From contig NZ_WACR01000004.1 in assembly GCF_008806325.1 (NCBI RefSeq), positions 1 to 64,000 on the forward strand: a DNA stretch of 64,000 nt. The letters run 5' to 3'. Source of the DNA: Salibacter halophilus. GTDB taxonomy: Bacteria > Bacteroidota > Bacteroidia > Flavobacteriales_G > Salibacteraceae. Below the pieces are notes generated by a model. The model worked only from the letters and a program-made list of their open reading frames with translations. It did no database searches and was not told where the DNA came from. How positions within the stretch are numbered: the first letter of the stretch is position 1; each line of letters begins with the position of its first letter. The position numbers were made by a program, and so were the translations under genes. Below are positions 8,549 to 18,647 of the stretch, piece by piece.

Positions 8549-10624
8549 CTAATGCGTTATCAGTACTTTCTTGGTGTAGTTACGGTCAGAGCCGGAAATG
8601 CTGATTACGTAAACTCCGGGATTTAGGTCTGCGGGCAAACTGGTTCTGACCATTGAGCCGGCATAGAACGGTTTGCTGTAAACGAGCTGACCACTGAGGT
8701 TGTACATCGATAATTCAATTCCGGAGTCGAATGCTTTGTCAATCGTGATTTGTCCACCCGGTGAAGCCGGATTGGGATAAAAGTTGATTTCGTCAGATTC
8801 TTTTTTAACGATTTCATTTCCAACAGCAAAAGTTGGTTGGTAAACTAAAATATGATTTCTCGGGTGTACATTTTCTGAGGTAAAGTCGAGTACCTGTCCG
8901 CTCTCGCGTTTAACGATAACTTTTCCATTGTTTTCAGTTCCGTGTACTCCAAAGCTCAAAAATGGGTCGAGTGGAAACTGATCATCGGGAATTGTGATAA
9001 CTGTTGTGCCATCGCCTTGTGGTTCTGACCAAAAACGGAGTTGTTCTCTTTTCTTCCAAAAGTTGCCGTAAGTTTCCATGTCGAGAATCATGTTTTTCTC
9101 GCTCAGGTAGTCGAGGTAGAGTTTCATCGCATCAACTTTCCATATTCTGTTGGGGTGGATGAGCAGTGTGACAGGTGAATAGTTGTATTCGTATTGTTTT
9201 GTCGCCTTCACCCAGTCTGTTACACCTTCATGGTAATTGTAAGATTCAAATCCGTTTGCATTGTAAACATCGCTCAGTGTCATCGAGATTTCGTAAACGG
9301 ATGTTGTGCGTCCGCTGAAACTTCTGTTTTCTTTTAAAGGAAATGGAAAACTGTACATGAGGTCATTAGTACTCAGAGAGCTTTCAAACTGGTAATTTTG
9401 AGCTTCCAGCGCATTGGCGAGTTTATCGGGGAAGCGTAAATGTCCTGATCTAAATGTTTTGATGCTGACACCGTGATTTGCTTCCAGTATGTTTTTGGAA
9501 ACTTCAACTTCCGGCATTACATAGCCATTATTGGTGCTGTTGCCATCGTAAAATGGCGTGTAGTTGAATGGTGTTAATCCTGACGGACCCAATGGGAATT
9601 CGTGAAAATCATAAAAGTGACCAACGGAGTGGCTGCTGATGATTTGGTTGTAGGATAATAGTTGTTGAACTTCAGGATGGTTTTCCACGTAGAAGTCGCT
9701 CATAGCGCTATCGGCAAAGTAACGAGTAGTGATGTTGTAATTTGCTCTTATTCCTCTTTTTAGTTCTTCCATAGCGAAATACTTCATGGTGTCCATACCG
9801 GTTCGGCTGTCTACATCGTGAGTAACCATTACGGTGTTGTAGCTATTAGCCGGTGAAGTATGCTTCCAAACAAAGTTATCGATTTCTTTTGCTAGAATCG
9901 ATCTGATAAAGAGCGGGAAAACATCGGCTCCGGGCTCAAAACCGTTTGAAAAAGTGCGTTCAGCATTGTAGTCGTAATTCAGCATGCAGCGGAGTGAGAC
10001 ATCTCTCAGCGACAAACCAAAAGCATAGAGTTTTCCCTGTCCGTATTCATGGCGAATTACAGCTGGCTTTGACTGATCATTTTCAAAGTAGGCGAGAGGT
10101 GTTGCGCCATCTAAATCGTAATGGCGTGAGTAAATTACCTCGGGGTAATCGGTTCTACCGAGTTGAATTTCCTTTTCGAGGGGATCATCAAAATAAGTGA
10201 AAAGATCAGGATTTGAGTCAGTATCCCAATTGAGGAAGTAGTTGTTTTGAGTTGAGGTATAATCTGAAATTCCAAACAGGTCGTAGAAATCCGGGTCTTT
10301 GACATTGGAGGTGATCACTACACCACCGTTTGAAACATAGTTTGTAATGGAGTCGCGCTGTGAAGAATTAAAAGTTCCGTTTAAAATATCAGATGAGAAG
10401 AGAATTGCTCCGTACTGACTGGCATCTCCAATTGATTTTCGCACAACAAATGAAGCTCCTGTCGCGATTAAAATCTGCTTACAAGCGAAAAGGCGTGAAT
10501 CGTTGTTATTGTTGAGGTGAGTCATGTCGAGCAGGCAAACCATGCTCTGCTTTTGAATGCTATTTTGTGCCTGTAAACTGAAAGTCAGTAGCACAGTTAC
10601 GAAAGCCAGTAAAATACTTCTCAT
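8549..10624 (-). CDS. T9SS-sorted polysaccharide-deacetylase-like protein
   Basis: 691 residues with a clear signal peptide (MRSILLAFVTVLLTFSLQAQ). Residues about 30-130 resemble a flavodoxin-like or ThuA-like domain (YGAILFSSDILNG; ITNYVSNGGVVITSN). The middle has NodB-type deacetylase features: VMVTHDVDSRTG (paired Asp), SSHSVGHFYDFHEFP (His motif) and IKTFRSGHLRFP (Arg motif). The C-terminus is a T9SS type A sorting domain (INFYPNPASPGGQITID, ending GVYVISISGSDRN then KKVLITH). It is probably a surface enzyme acting on acetylated polysaccharide; whether the metal site is complete needs structural alignment. It carries three exact copies of the GGTCAGANCC DNA word. Confidence 0.75.
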   Translation of the reverse strand: MRSILLAFVTVLLTFSLQAQNSIQKQSMVCLLDMTHLNNNNDSRLFACKQILIATGASFVVRKSIGDASQYGAILFSSDILNGTFNSSQRDSITNYVSNGGVVITSNVKDPDFYDLFGISDYTSTQNNYFLNWDTDSNPDLFTYFDDPLEKEIQLGRTDYPEVIYSRHYDLDGATPLAYFENDQSKPAVIRHEYGQGKLYAFGLSLRDVSLRCMLNYDYNAERTFSNGFEPGADVFPLFIRSILAKEIDNFVWKHTSPANSYNTVMVTHDVDSRTGMDTMKYFAMEELKRGIRANYNITTRYFADSAMSDFYVENHPEVQQLLSYNQIISSHSVGHFYDFHEFPLGPSGLTPFNYTPFYDGNSTNNGYVMPEVEVSKNILEANHGVSIKTFRSGHLRFPDKLANALEAQNYQFESSLSTNDLMYSFPFPLKENRSFSGRTTSVYEISMTLSDVYNANGFESYNYHEGVTDWVKATKQYEYNYSPVTLLIHPNRIWKVDAMKLYLDYLSEKNMILDMETYGNFWKKREQLRFWSEPQGDGTTVITIPDDQFPLDPFLSFGVHGTENNGKVIVKRESGQVLDFTSENVHPRNHILVYQPTFAVGNEIVKKESDEINFYPNPASPGGQITIDKAFDSGIELSMYNLSGQLVYSKPFYAGSMVRTSLPADLNPGVYVISISGSDRNYTKKVLITH

Positions 10625-10749
10625 ACGTAATGGATTTAGAACTCAGGTATTGACACAAATACCAGGCCGACTAAAATACGCTTTTCTTCTAACTTACTGA
10701 AAGCTTGTGTTAACGGTATGAGCGAAGTTTTTTGGCTGTAAAACGGACT

Positions 10750-11388
10750 CTAAAGTTTTCTAATTATGGTAATGCCATCTCTAATTGGGAGAATGATCTC
10801 GCTTACACGATGATCTTCTTTGACATGTTTATTGAACTTGCGGAGCGCTACAGTATCCTCATCATTTGCTTTTTCATCGATTACTTTTCCGCTCCACAGT
10901 ACGTTATCAGCAACGATGAAGCTACCCGGTTTCATTTTAGGAATTACTTTTTCGTAGTAATTAAGATAATTTGATTTATCGGCATCGAGGAAAACCAGGT
11001 CCCAGTCTTTATCGAGTTCATCGATGATCTCGAGTGCGTTTCCCAGGTGAAAGTGAATAGGGTTATTGGGCTCGTCCAGTTTTAGGTATTTTTTGAGAAT
11101 GGGTTGTAATTCTTCGTTTTTATCAATGGTGTGAATTTCACCTCCATCTTTTAATCCTTCAAGCCAGCAAAGTGCTGAGTAGCCTGTATATGTGCCTATT
11201 TCCAGAATGTTTTCGGGTCTGACCATAAAGCTGATCATACTCAGGAGTCTGCCTTGATAATCACCGGCTAACATCCGTGGATTTAATACTTTAATGTGTG
11301 TTTCGCGATTGAGTTGTTGTAAAATTTCAGGTTCTGAGTCGCTGTGATTAATCGCGTAATCGAGAATATCGTGTTCGATGAAATCCAT
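10750..11388 (-). CDS. SAM-dependent O-methyltransferase (family 3)
   Basis: 212 residues, the normal size of the small bacterial catechol/caffeoyl-CoA-type O-methyltransferases. The SAM-binding motif is ENILEIGTYTGYSALCWLEG, followed by IHTIDKNEE (ribose-binding acidic residue) and the metal-binding DLVFLDADKSNYLNYYE and VADNVLWSGKV. It should transfer methyl groups to hydroxyl groups of small aromatic or polyol substrates; the substrate is unknown. It follows the M16 peptidase gene with a 3-bp gap, so it is part of the helicase-peptidase-methyltransferase operon. Confidence 0.9.
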   Translation of the reverse strand: MDFIEHDILDYAINHSDSEPEILQQLNRETHIKVLNPRMLAGDYQGRLLSMISFMVRPENILEIGTYTGYSALCWLEGLKDGGEIHTIDKNEELQPILKKYLKLDEPNNPIHFHLGNALEIIDELDKDWDLVFLDADKSNYLNYYEKVIPKMKPGSFIVADNVLWSGKVIDEKANDEDTVALRKFNKHVKEDHRVSEIILPIRDGITIIRKL

Positions 11389-11391
11389 AAA

Positions 11392-12618
11392 TCAATTGTT
11401 TGGCTCAAAGATAAGAGAGCTCATTTGATCGGGATTGAAAATGTCAGCTGCAACATCCTGTAATTGCTCGGCTGTGATGGATTCAATTTGGTCGAAAACA
11501 TCTTCTAATGTGTCAACCTCGTTGTAATTCAACAGACTTTTGCCCATTGCCAACATCGTGTTGAGTCCGCTTTCACGGGCGAGTGAGAGCTGACCTTTTA
11601 ATTGTTGCTTAGCCTGGTTGAGCTGGATTGGTCCCAGTTTTTTATTTGCTAACTTGTTCAGCTCTCTGTGAATCAGCTTGATTGATTTGTCGAGGTATTT
11701 TGGCTCAGTCCCCAAATAAACACTGAATAGACCTGTATCAGCGTAAGAGACAAATGCAGATTCGAGATGGTAAGCAAATCCGTATTTCTCGCTGATGTTG
11801 AGGTTTAGCCTGCTGTTCATAGCAGGTCCGCCCAAAATATTATTCAGCAAAACGAGCGCTCTCCTGTTTTCGTGATGCGAGTCATACGCGACATTTCCCA
11901 TCATGAGATGCGCCTGGTTGACATCGCGTTTACTGACGACTTGCTGTGGTTTGTAATTTAATTTTGAAGGAGACTTTATTGCGTTTCGGTCAGAGCCGGC
12001 TGGCGTGTATTTTTCCAGTAGCCGAACTATTTTATCGAGTGATTCAGGTCCGGAGTAAGAAAAAATGATGTTTGAAGGAGTGTAATTCCGCGAGTAGAAG
12101 TCGATCAAAGAAGAGCGATTGAAGCGCTTGATATTGTCGAGCGTACCCAAAATATTATGCCCTAGGGGATGATCAGCAAAAAGTTGATCCTCAAAGTCAT
12201 CGTAAATCTGCTCACCCGGGCTGTCCTGGTAGGCGTAGATTTCATCAATCACGATGAGTTTTTCTTTTGTTATTTCACGATCGGGGAAAATTGAGTTGAA
12301 AGTGATATCGCTCAACAACTCAACAGATCGCTGTGTGTGCTCAGCTAAAAAAGAGGCGTGAATAACGGTGTCTTCCTTTGAAGTGAAAGCGTTGAGCTCG
12401 CCACCTACATTATCAATTCTGCTGAGAACGTGAAATGCTTTTCTGTTGCTTGTTCCTTTGAAAAGGCAATGCTCGATGAAGTGAGCCATTCCAAATTCAT
12501 CCTGTTTTTCATCGCGCGTACCGCAATCGATAAAAAAGCCGGCATGTGAGGCAATGCTGTTGTGTTGTTCGTAAACAACGCGTAATCCGCTATTTAATTT
12601 GACAACTTCTGGATCCAT
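11392..12618 (-). CDS. M16 family zinc peptidase
   Basis: 408 residues, typical of single-chain processing-peptidase-like M16B enzymes. The inverted zinc motif HxxEH is HFIEH at residues 46-50, followed by the distal glutamate region in KLIVIDEIYAYQDSP. The C-terminal half has the family glycine-rich and Arg/Tyr segments (GGPAMNSRLNLNISEKYGFAY). There is no signal peptide, so it is probably cytoplasmic. These enzymes degrade peptides or processed precursors. Its ATG overlaps the stop of the helicase gene (TAATG), indicating translational coupling. Confidence 0.9.
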   Translation of the reverse strand: MDPEVVKLNSGLRVVYEQHNSIASHAGFFIDCGTRDEKQDEFGMAHFIEHCLFKGTSNRKAFHVLSRIDNVGGELNAFTSKEDTVIHASFLAEHTQRSVELLSDITFNSIFPDREITKEKLIVIDEIYAYQDSPGEQIYDDFEDQLFADHPLGHNILGTLDNIKRFNRSSLIDFYSRNYTPSNIIFSYSGPESLDKIVRLLEKYTPAGSDRNAIKSPSKLNYKPQQVVSKRDVNQAHLMMGNVAYDSHHENRRALVLLNNILGGPAMNSRLNLNISEKYGFAYHLESAFVSYADTGLFSVYLGTEPKYLDKSIKLIHRELNKLANKKLGPIQLNQAKQQLKGQLSLARESGLNTMLAMGKSLLNYNEVDTLEDVFDQIESITAEQLQDVAADIFNPDQMSSLIFEPNN

Positions 12619-13922
12619 TAATCTTGACCTTTATTCTTTGGTCGCGGGTTGTTGTGCTTATTTTTATTTTGGTTATGACCGTGATGCTTTTTGCCTTTGT
12701 GGTGGTGTTTGTGCTTCGGTTTTCCTTTTCCCTTAAACTTATTTCGGTTATTCCCCGATTTTCGTTTTGGGTCATAACCCGGGCTTTTACCAATCTCCTC
12801 AGGCGTTTGGAGCTTTTCAACGTCCTTTTCAATCAGTTTTTCAATATTGTAGTATTTGAATTGATCTTTAGGGTTGATGAATGAAATAGCCGCTCCTGAC
12901 TTTCCGGCTCTTGCTGTACGGCCAACACGGTGAACATAATCAGCAGGATCATCCGGGATATCATGATTGACAACATGACTCAAATCATCGATGTCGATTC
13001 CGCGAGAGAGAATATCAGTTGCAACAAGTACTTTGTAGTGACCAGCTTTGAACTTTCTCAAAATCTCATTTCGCTCACTTTGGTCTTTGCCTGAGTGAAT
13101 AGCTGCGATGGGGAAGTTGTATTTTTTGAGGCTATTCGCAATGCGATCTACATCGCTTTTTCGTGAAGCAAAAACGACCATTGTTTTCACATCCTGTGTT
13201 TTGACAATATGTTCGAGCAGGGCTACTTTATTGTCATCGTAAACAAGGTAAGCCAGTTGGTTGATATTTTCAGCCGGCTTATCAACAGATAGGTTTATTT
13301 GTGTTGGGTTGTGGAGAATTTTCTCTGCCAGTTTTCTAATGTTAGGAGCCATCGTGGCAGAGAACATTAAGGTTTGCTTTTTCTCAGGCAACTTACTGTT
13401 GAGCAGTTTGATGTCTTCAATAAAACCCATATCAAGCATGCGGTCTGCCTCGTCCAGAATAAAAAAGTCTAATTCGCTGAAATCAGCATAACCGAGACTG
13501 ATGTGCGATTTTAATCTCCCCGGTGTAGCGACAATAATATCGACACCGTTTTGGATAGATGCTTTTTGTTGTGAGAATTCAGCTCCTTCATTGCCACCGT
13601 ATACTGCCTGGCAGGAAACATGAGTCCCGTATATAAAACCGATGAGGTTTTGCTCTATTTGCTGAGCGAGTTCGCGTGTTGGCGATAGTATCACACAACG
13701 AACTTTACTGCTCTCTTTTTCCAGTAGCTTATTGACGAGTGGAATGAGAAAGGCTGCTGTTTTACCGGTTCCGGTTTGTGCACAGCCAATTATGTCTTGA
13801 CCTTTTAGTATTTCAGGAATTACCTGAGCCTGAATAGGAGTGGGTTTGTCAAAACCGAATGCGTCTATTGCTGAGAGTAAGTCCTGATTGAGATTGAAAT
13901 CTGAAAATGCTTTTATTTCCAT
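12618..13922 (-). CDS. DEAD-box ATP-dependent RNA helicase
   Basis: 434 residues from ATG 13922. An in-frame start at 13991 adds 23 unalignable residues, whereas MEIKAFSDFNLNQDLLSAID is a standard N-terminus. All helicase motifs are present: Q motif (FDKPTPIQAQVIPEIL), I (AQTGTGKT), Ia (PTRELAQQ), II (DEAD), III (SAT), V (ATDILSRGIDI) and VI (HRVGRTARAG). It unwinds RNA in ribosome assembly or mRNA decay, like RhlE. The C-terminus is a low-complexity tail very rich in Lys, His and Asn, likely disordered and RNA-binding. It heads the operon with the M16 peptidase and O-methyltransferase. Confidence 0.93.
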   Translation of the reverse strand: MEIKAFSDFNLNQDLLSAIDAFGFDKPTPIQAQVIPEILKGQDIIGCAQTGTGKTAAFLIPLVNKLLEKESSKVRCVILSPTRELAQQIEQNLIGFIYGTHVSCQAVYGGNEGAEFSQQKASIQNGVDIIVATPGRLKSHISLGYADFSELDFFILDEADRMLDMGFIEDIKLLNSKLPEKKQTLMFSATMAPNIRKLAEKILHNPTQINLSVDKPAENINQLAYLVYDDNKVALLEHIVKTQDVKTMVVFASRKSDVDRIANSLKKYNFPIAAIHSGKDQSERNEILRKFKAGHYKVLVATDILSRGIDIDDLSHVVNHDIPDDPADYVHRVGRTARAGKSGAAISFINPKDQFKYYNIEKLIEKDVEKLQTPEEIGKSPGYDPKRKSGNNRNKFKGKGKPKHKHHHKGKKHHGHNQNKNKHNNPRPKNKGQD

Positions 13923-14057
13923 ATTGTATTGATATGCGAAGCTGTATTGCTTCTCTTTTGAATAGTTGAGATTGATGGGATATTGACTCAACTCTTTAAT
14001 AACTGCTTCAAATGTAAAGAAGCTGTTTTAATTATTCATCAAATTACCAAAACGAAA

Positions 14058-14086
14058 AAAGGCTTTCTCAATTTGAGAAAGCCTTT
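14058..14086 (-). terminator. Intrinsic terminator after the DUF1573 gene
   Basis: A 13-bp perfect stem (AAAGGCTTTCTCA at 14058-14070 and its complement at 14074-14086) with a 3-base loop. On the minus strand it is followed by T-rich sequence (A run at 14055-14060). It separates the DUF1573 gene from the helicase operon. Confidence 0.8.
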
Positions 14087-14112
14087 GCATTATTGGGAAT
14101 AATTGTTGGTAT

Positions 14113-14553
14113 CTATTTTGAAACAGGAGCTCCGTCACTTTTGTTCACAGGCATTGTTTCTTCTTTTGGAGCTGGGTCGATGTGACCTTTAATTCTGATA
14201 ACTTTTGTTGGCTGATTAACAGCGTTAGAAGATATCGTTACACTCTTGTTGATCGGTCCAATTCTCTTTGAATCGTACTTCACTTTTATCGCTGCACTTT
14301 CACCCGGAGCGATAGGTTCTCTTGGCCATGATGGCACTGTACATCCACAAGAACCTCTTGCATTCGATATGATAAGTGGTTCAGAACCAGTATTGGTAAA
14401 CTTAAACTCCGTAGAGGCGTCACCGTACTGCTTCATCTTACCAAAGTCATGTACATTCTTTTCAAATTCGATTTCTGGTCCGCCAACATCCTGTGCGAAC
14501 AAAGTAGCTCCTGCAAACAATACAAGGCTCAATGATAATAGTAATTTCTTCAT
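14113..14553 (-). CDS. Exported DUF1573 protein
   Basis: 146 residues with a signal peptide (MKKLLLSLSLVLFAGATLFA). The rest is one DUF1573 domain, an Ig-like fold: the opening GPEIEFEKNVHDFGKM, then FKFTNTGSEPLIISNARGSCGCT with the conserved CGC, and IAPGESAAIKVKYDSK. Such small periplasmic or surface proteins are abundant in Bacteroidota, and no biochemical role is established. It has its own -7 promoter word (14583-14590) and terminator, so it is probably a single-gene transcript. Confidence 0.85.
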   Translation of the reverse strand: MKKLLLSLSLVLFAGATLFAQDVGGPEIEFEKNVHDFGKMKQYGDASTEFKFTNTGSEPLIISNARGSCGCTVPSWPREPIAPGESAAIKVKYDSKRIGPINKSVTISSNAVNQPTKVIRIKGHIDPAPKEETMPVNKSDGAPVSK

Positions 14554-14582
14554 AGCTATTTACTTTTTAAAATAGGTGAATA

Positions 14583-14590
14583 CAAACATA
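14583..14590 (-). promoter_or_regulatory. -7 promoter element of the DUF1573 gene
   Basis: TATGTTTG on the minus strand is an exact match to TAnnTTTG, about 30 bases before the ATG. Confidence 0.5.
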
Positions 14591-14690
14591 AAAACTTTTA
14601 CAAAACGCATATTATGCTTAACTAATAGTTAACAACGGAACGAGATTTGTAAAATATTCCTCAAATCTAATGATTGTTTTAAACAACAAG

Positions 14691-14698
14691 TAAATTTG
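14691..14698 (+). promoter_or_regulatory. -7 promoter element of the lipoprotein gene
   Basis: TAAATTTG, an exact match to the Bacteroidota TAnnTTTG word, 20 bases before the ATG at 14719. It is divergent from the DUF1573 promoter about 100 bp away. Confidence 0.5.
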
Positions 14699-14718
14699 TA
14701 ATCCTTAAACCCGGAAAA

Positions 14719-15078
14719 ATGAAACTGACATTTTCGTTTAACTATTTTCTCTTAATCATATTGACGGCTTTCTTATTGAATGGATGCTTCCCTAAAGAGG
14801 AAAGCGGAGATAGTAATCCATCCTCAACTAAAAAAATTGAACTGACAATAGAAGACATTAAAGGAAAAACTGTAACTTACGATTTTTATCAGGTTAATGG
14901 AGATGAGCTCGAGTATGTGTCAACTGAAATATCAGATAGAGATGGCAGTACAGTGGTACAGGTTGAAGTAGATCAAGAAGTAAATAACATAATTATTAAA
15001 AGAACTAAAGAAGGCGTTGAAAAACGCCAGGTTGTACCACTGAGGAGCAATAAAGAGAATGTTCAATTTGTGTTGTAA
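14719..15078 (+). CDS. Small lipoprotein of unknown function
   Basis: 119 residues. The N-terminal hydrophobic stretch ends in the lipobox LLNGC (Cys near residue 23), then an acidic-serine linker (FPKEESGDSNPSSTKK), so the mature protein should be lipid-anchored. The remaining ~85 residues are predicted beta-rich (IELTIEDIKGKTVTYDFYQV; TVVQVEVDQEVNNIIIKR) and resemble a single Ig or lipocalin-like sheet, but I recognise no family. Its stop overlaps the start of the next tiny gene (TAATG). Confidence 0.7.
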   Translation: MKLTFSFNYFLLIILTAFLLNGCFPKEESGDSNPSSTKKIELTIEDIKGKTVTYDFYQVNGDELEYVSTEISDRDGSTVVQVEVDQEVNNIIIKRTKEGVEKRQVVPLRSNKENVQFVL

Positions 15079-15185
15079 TGAATAAAAACATCGTAAGACT
15101 CGCGATAGTAATTATACTCTTAATACTGTTATTTGTCTTATTCTACGATTGGGGAGAGCCAGATTTACCATTCGGGTTTGATTAA
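15078..15185 (+). CDS. 35-residue single-pass membrane protein
   Basis: A short ORF beginning inside the stop of the lipoprotein gene (TAATG overlap, the coupling used elsewhere in this window). It reads MNKNIVRL, then a run of about 16 Ile/Leu/Val/Phe residues (AIVIILLILLFVLF), then a short tail YDWGEPDLPFGFD. The topology is one membrane helix with a short acidic, proline-containing end. The coupling and clean hydrophobic profile favour a real microprotein; the function is unknown, possibly an accessory to the lipoprotein. Confidence 0.5.
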   Translation: MNKNIVRLAIVIILLILLFVLFYDWGEPDLPFGFD

Positions 15186-15230
15186 TCGAATTTATTCTGC
15201 TGCCCCATTCCTGTCTTTGTACTAATTCAA

Positions 15231-15238
15231 TAAATTTG
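15231..15238 (+). promoter_or_regulatory. -7 promoter element of valS
   Basis: TAAATTTG, an exact TAnnTTTG match, 20 bases before the valS ATG. Same arrangement as at the lipoprotein gene. Confidence 0.5.
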
Positions 15239-15258
15239 CGCCCTTTAAACGGTGCAAA

Positions 15259-17892
15259 ATGACTGAAATTCCATCAAAATACAATCCGGCTGAAGCTGAA
15301 GGTAAGTGGTATGACTACTGGATGAAAAATAACTACTTTCATTCAGAACCAGATGACCGCGAACCCTTTACAATAGTAATTCCCCCGCCAAACGTTACCG
15401 GTGTCCTTCACATGGGGCACATGCTCAATAACACCATCCAGGATGTGTTGGTAAGAAGAGCGCGTATGCAGGGAAAAAACGCCTGCTGGGTTCCCGGTAC
15501 TGATCACGCTTCAATCGCTACAGAAGCTAAGGTTGTTCAAAAGCTAAAAGCTGAAGGAGTTGACAAGCGCGATCTTTCGCGTGAAGAATTCATGAAGCAC
15601 GCCTGGGAATGGACCGATAAACACGGTGGTATCATTCTCGATCAACTGAAACGCCTTGGAGCTTCCTGTGATTGGGATCGTACCGTTTTTACGATGGATG
15701 ATATCCGTTACGAATCAGTTCTTAAGTCGTTTGTTGATCTCTACAATGATGGATACATCTACCGCGGTTACCGAATGGTAAACTGGGATCCTGAAGCTCT
15801 TACGACAGTTTCTGATGAGGAGGTTATTCACAAAGATATTCAGTCAAAACTCTATCATGTTCGTTACCAGGTAGAAGGTGAAGATGAGTTTGTGACAATC
15901 GCTACAACTCGTCCCGAGACAATCCTCGGTGACTCTGCAGTTTGTATCAATCCAAATGATGAACGCTATTCTCACCTCAAAGGCAAACGCGTTATCGTTC
16001 CGATTGCAAATCGCTCGGTTCCGATTATTGAAGATGATTACGTGGATATGGAGTTTGGAACAGGATGTTTGAAGATTACTCCTGCTCACGACATCAATGA
16101 CAAGGAAATTGGAGAGCGTCACAAACTCGAAGTGATCGATATCCTCAATGACAATGGAACGCTCAACAAGGAAGGTCTTCACTACGAAGGAATAGATCGA
16201 TTTGAGGCGCGCAAACAAATTGTCATCGAACTTGATGAAAAAGACTTTTTGGTAAAATCTGAAGATTATCAAACTTCGGTCGGAACCAGTGAAAGAACAG
16301 GAGCGATTATCGAGCCCAAAGTTTCATTGCAGTGGTTCGTTGCCATGAAAAAGCTTGCCGGACCTGCACTCAAAGCAGTGATGGATGATGAGGTAAAATT
16401 GATCCCATCGAAATTTAAAAATACTTATCGCCACTGGATGGAGAATGTTCGCGATTGGTGTATCTCGCGCCAATTGTACTGGGGACATCAAATTCCGGCC
16501 TGGTATTACGGATCTGACCATGACGATTTTGTCGTGGCAATGACCGAAGATGAAGCGCTTGAAAAAGCGAAAGAAAAATCCGGTAATAAGAACCTAAGTG
16601 CCAAAGATCTGCATCAGGATGACGATGTTCTCGATACATGGTTCTCGAGTTGGCTGTGGCCGATGAGCGTTTTTGACGGAATTCGAAATCCTGACAATGA
16701 AGAGGTCAATTATTATTACAAAACGAATGACCTCGTTACTGCTCCTGAGATTTTATTCTTTTGGGTTGCGCGCATGATCATGGCAGGTTATTATTACCGC
16801 GATCAAAAGCCTTTTGACAATGTTTACCTAACCGGAATTGTTCGCGATAAAGAGGGCCGAAAAATGTCAAAATCGCTCGGTAACTCGCCTGATCCAATTG
16901 GGTTGATGGAGCGTTACGGAGCTGATGGTGTTCGCGTTGGAATGCTATTCACTTCACCGGCCGGCAACGATTTGCCGTTTGACGAACAACTCTGCGAGCA
17001 GGGACGAAATTTCGCCAATAAGATTTGGAACGCGTTGAGATTGCTCAAGTCGTGGAAAGTCGATGAAAAAATAGATCAGCCTGAGACTGCAGCTCTCGCT
17101 AACGAATGGTTCTCAAATCGTTTTACTTCAGTTTTTGCCCAAATTGAAAAAGACTTTTCCAATTACCGTATCAGTGATGCGTTGATGGGAATCTACAAAC
17201 TCATTTGGGATGACTACTGCAGTTGGTACCTCGAAATGATTAAGCCGGGTTATGGCGATCCTGTTGACGGAAAAACAATTGCTCAGGCTATTGAGCACTT
17301 TGAAAACCTGATCAAAGTATTGCATCCTTTCATGCCATTCCTCACTGAAGAATTGTGGCACCGAATTGAAGAACGCGATGCTGATTCTGCATTAATCGTT
17401 AGTCAGTGGCCGGTTATTGAGTACAAGGCGAATGACGAAATACTCAACGATTTTAAACGAGTGGAAAAAGTGATTGCGGGGATTCGTACTTTCAGAAAGC
17501 AAAATAACATTCCGCAAAAAGAATCACTAAAGCTCTTTGTGAAAACACATGAAGAGTCGAGTTCTCATTTTGACCCGATAGTCGCGAAACTCAATAACCT
17601 CGAGTCTATCGAAAAGACAGATGATAAAGTAGAAGGAGCTTACTCATTTGTTGTGGGAAGCAATGAATACTTTATTCCGCTCGAAGGAGCTGTCGATGTC
17701 GAGGAGCAAAAAGAAAAGATCAAGGAGGAGATCGACTACATGAAAGGGTTTTTGAAAAAGGTTGAGAAAAAGCTAAGCAACGAACGATTCGTTGAAAACG
17801 CACCTGAAAAAGTCGTGGAAATGGAACGCCAAAAACAGCACGATGCCGAATCAAAAATCAAAGTGCTTGAGGAACAACTAGCCGGACTTTAA
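15259..17892 (+). CDS. valS: Valyl-tRNA synthetase
   Basis: 877 residues, the expected length. Class I signatures are present: HIGH-type HMGHML (near residue 50) and KMSKS in [16 protein letters not shown]-like context. The editing (CP1) domain contains [19 protein letters not shown] and [15 protein letters not shown]. The zinc/anticodon region follows ([34 protein letters not shown]), and the C-terminus is the family's tRNA-binding coiled coil ([20 protein letters not shown]). It charges tRNA-Val and hydrolyses mischarged Thr-tRNA. It overlaps the convergent YdcF-like gene by 4 bp. One GGATCTGACC word lies at 16510. Confidence 0.97.
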   Translation: MTEIPSKYNPAEAEGKWYDYWMKNNYFHSEPDDREPFTIVIPPPNVTGVLHMGHMLNNTIQDVLVRRARMQGKNACWVPGTDHASIATEAKVVQKLKAEGVDKRDLSREEFMKHAWEWTDKHGGIILDQLKRLGASCDWDRTVFTMDDIRYESVLKSFVDLYNDGYIYRGYRMVNWDPEALTTVSDEEVIHKDIQSKLYHVRYQVEGEDEFVTIATTRPETILGDSAVCINPNDERYSHLKGKRVIVPIANRSVPIIEDDYVDMEFGTGCLKITPAHDINDKEIGERHKLEVIDILNDNGTLNKEGLHYEGIDRFEARKQIVIELDEKDFLVKSEDYQTSVGTSERTGAIIEPKVSLQWFVAMKKLAGPALKAVMDDEVKLIPSKFKNTYRHWMENVRDWCISRQLYWGHQIPAWYYGSDHDDFVVAMTEDEALEKAKEKSGNKNLSAKDLHQDDDVLDTWFSSWLWPMSVFDGIRNPDNEEVNYYYKTNDLVTAPEILFFWVARMIMAGYYYRDQKPFDNVYLTGIVRDKEGRKMSKSLGNSPDPIGLMERYGADGVRVGMLFTSPAGNDLPFDEQLCEQGRNFANKIWNALRLLKSWKVDEKIDQPETAALANEWFSNRFTSVFAQIEKDFSNYRISDALMGIYKLIWDDYCSWYLEMIKPGYGDPVDGKTIAQAIEHFENLIKVLHPFMPFLTEELWHRIEERDADSALIVSQWPVIEYKANDEILNDFKRVEKVIAGIRTFRKQNNIPQKESLKLFVKTHEESSSHFDPIVAKLNNLESIEKTDDKVEGAYSFVVGSNEYFIPLEGAVDVEEQKEKIKEEIDYMKGFLKKVEKKLSNERFVENAPEKVVEMERQKQHDAESKIKVLEEQLAGL

Positions 17893-18647
17893 ACATAACC
17901 GGCAGCCCAGTAAGCGAGATAGCCGATTACCTCGTGATTGAGTTTGTTCCATTTTGATAGAATCTCAACATTGGGAACAACCCAAAAAGCAAAATCGTAG
18001 CGCGGGTCTGATGATTCGCGATCTACCGAAAATTCATTAACAATAAGGCCTGTTTGATCGAAGCAGGCCTTTGCTCTTTTCATATGAGCTGCTGAAGTTA
18101 CGAGCAGTAGCTTCTTATCGGTCAGATCCAGTTGTTCTAAAACCTTTTTGGTAAGCTCCGCATTTTCGCGAGTATTGCGCGATTCACTCTCTGAAATGAT
18201 ATCATCTTCAGGAATTCCCGAATCGATGAGGAACTGCTTAATCAAATCGGAATAGGGATGGCCACGACCGATTAATTCTCCTGATCCTCCGCTCAATAGA
18301 ATTTTATCAATCTTGCCCTGGTTATAGAGCTTGAGGGGCATGAGAATTCTGTCAGAAGAATTATTGAATTCGATTCTGTCAAACTGCTCATCGTAGTAAG
18401 CAAACCCGCCCAAAACTATTGCGATGTCGTGATGCTCGAGGTTTTCGGTTCTGACCGTTTGCACTTCCCAGCTACTCAATACAAAGTTGTGCAGTGCTCT
18501 GTTTGAGAATATGTAAAAAACGATAATGCTGGCTAAGAGTAGTTTTTTTCTTTTCGCTCTCCAAAAGAAAGCAGCAACCAAAAGCCCGAAACCCCAAAAG
18601 TAAGGGGAGATGAGGAATGCCAGGACTTTTGATAAAAAGTAAAACAT
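17889..18647 (-). CDS. YdcF/SanA-like DUF218 membrane protein
   Basis: 252 residues. Two N-terminal membrane segments ([39 protein letters not shown]) lead into a DUF218 Rossmann-like domain: [50 protein letters not shown] and [18 protein letters not shown]. Family members are inner-membrane proteins linked to envelope barrier function; the biochemical activity is not settled. It overlaps the upstream T9SS propeller gene by one base and valS (convergent) by 4 bp. Confidence 0.85.
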   Translation of the reverse strand: MFYFLSKVLAFLISPYFWGFGLLVAAFFWRAKRKKLLLASIIVFYIFSNRALHNFVLSSWEVQTVRTENLEHHDIAIVLGGFAYYDEQFDRIEFNNSSDRILMPLKLYNQGKIDKILLSGGSGELIGRGHPYSDLIKQFLIDSGIPEDDIISESESRNTRENAELTKKVLEQLDLTDKKLLLVTSAAHMKRAKACFDQTGLIVNEFSVDRESSDPRYDFAFWVVPNVEILSKWNKLNHEVIGYLAYWAAGYV

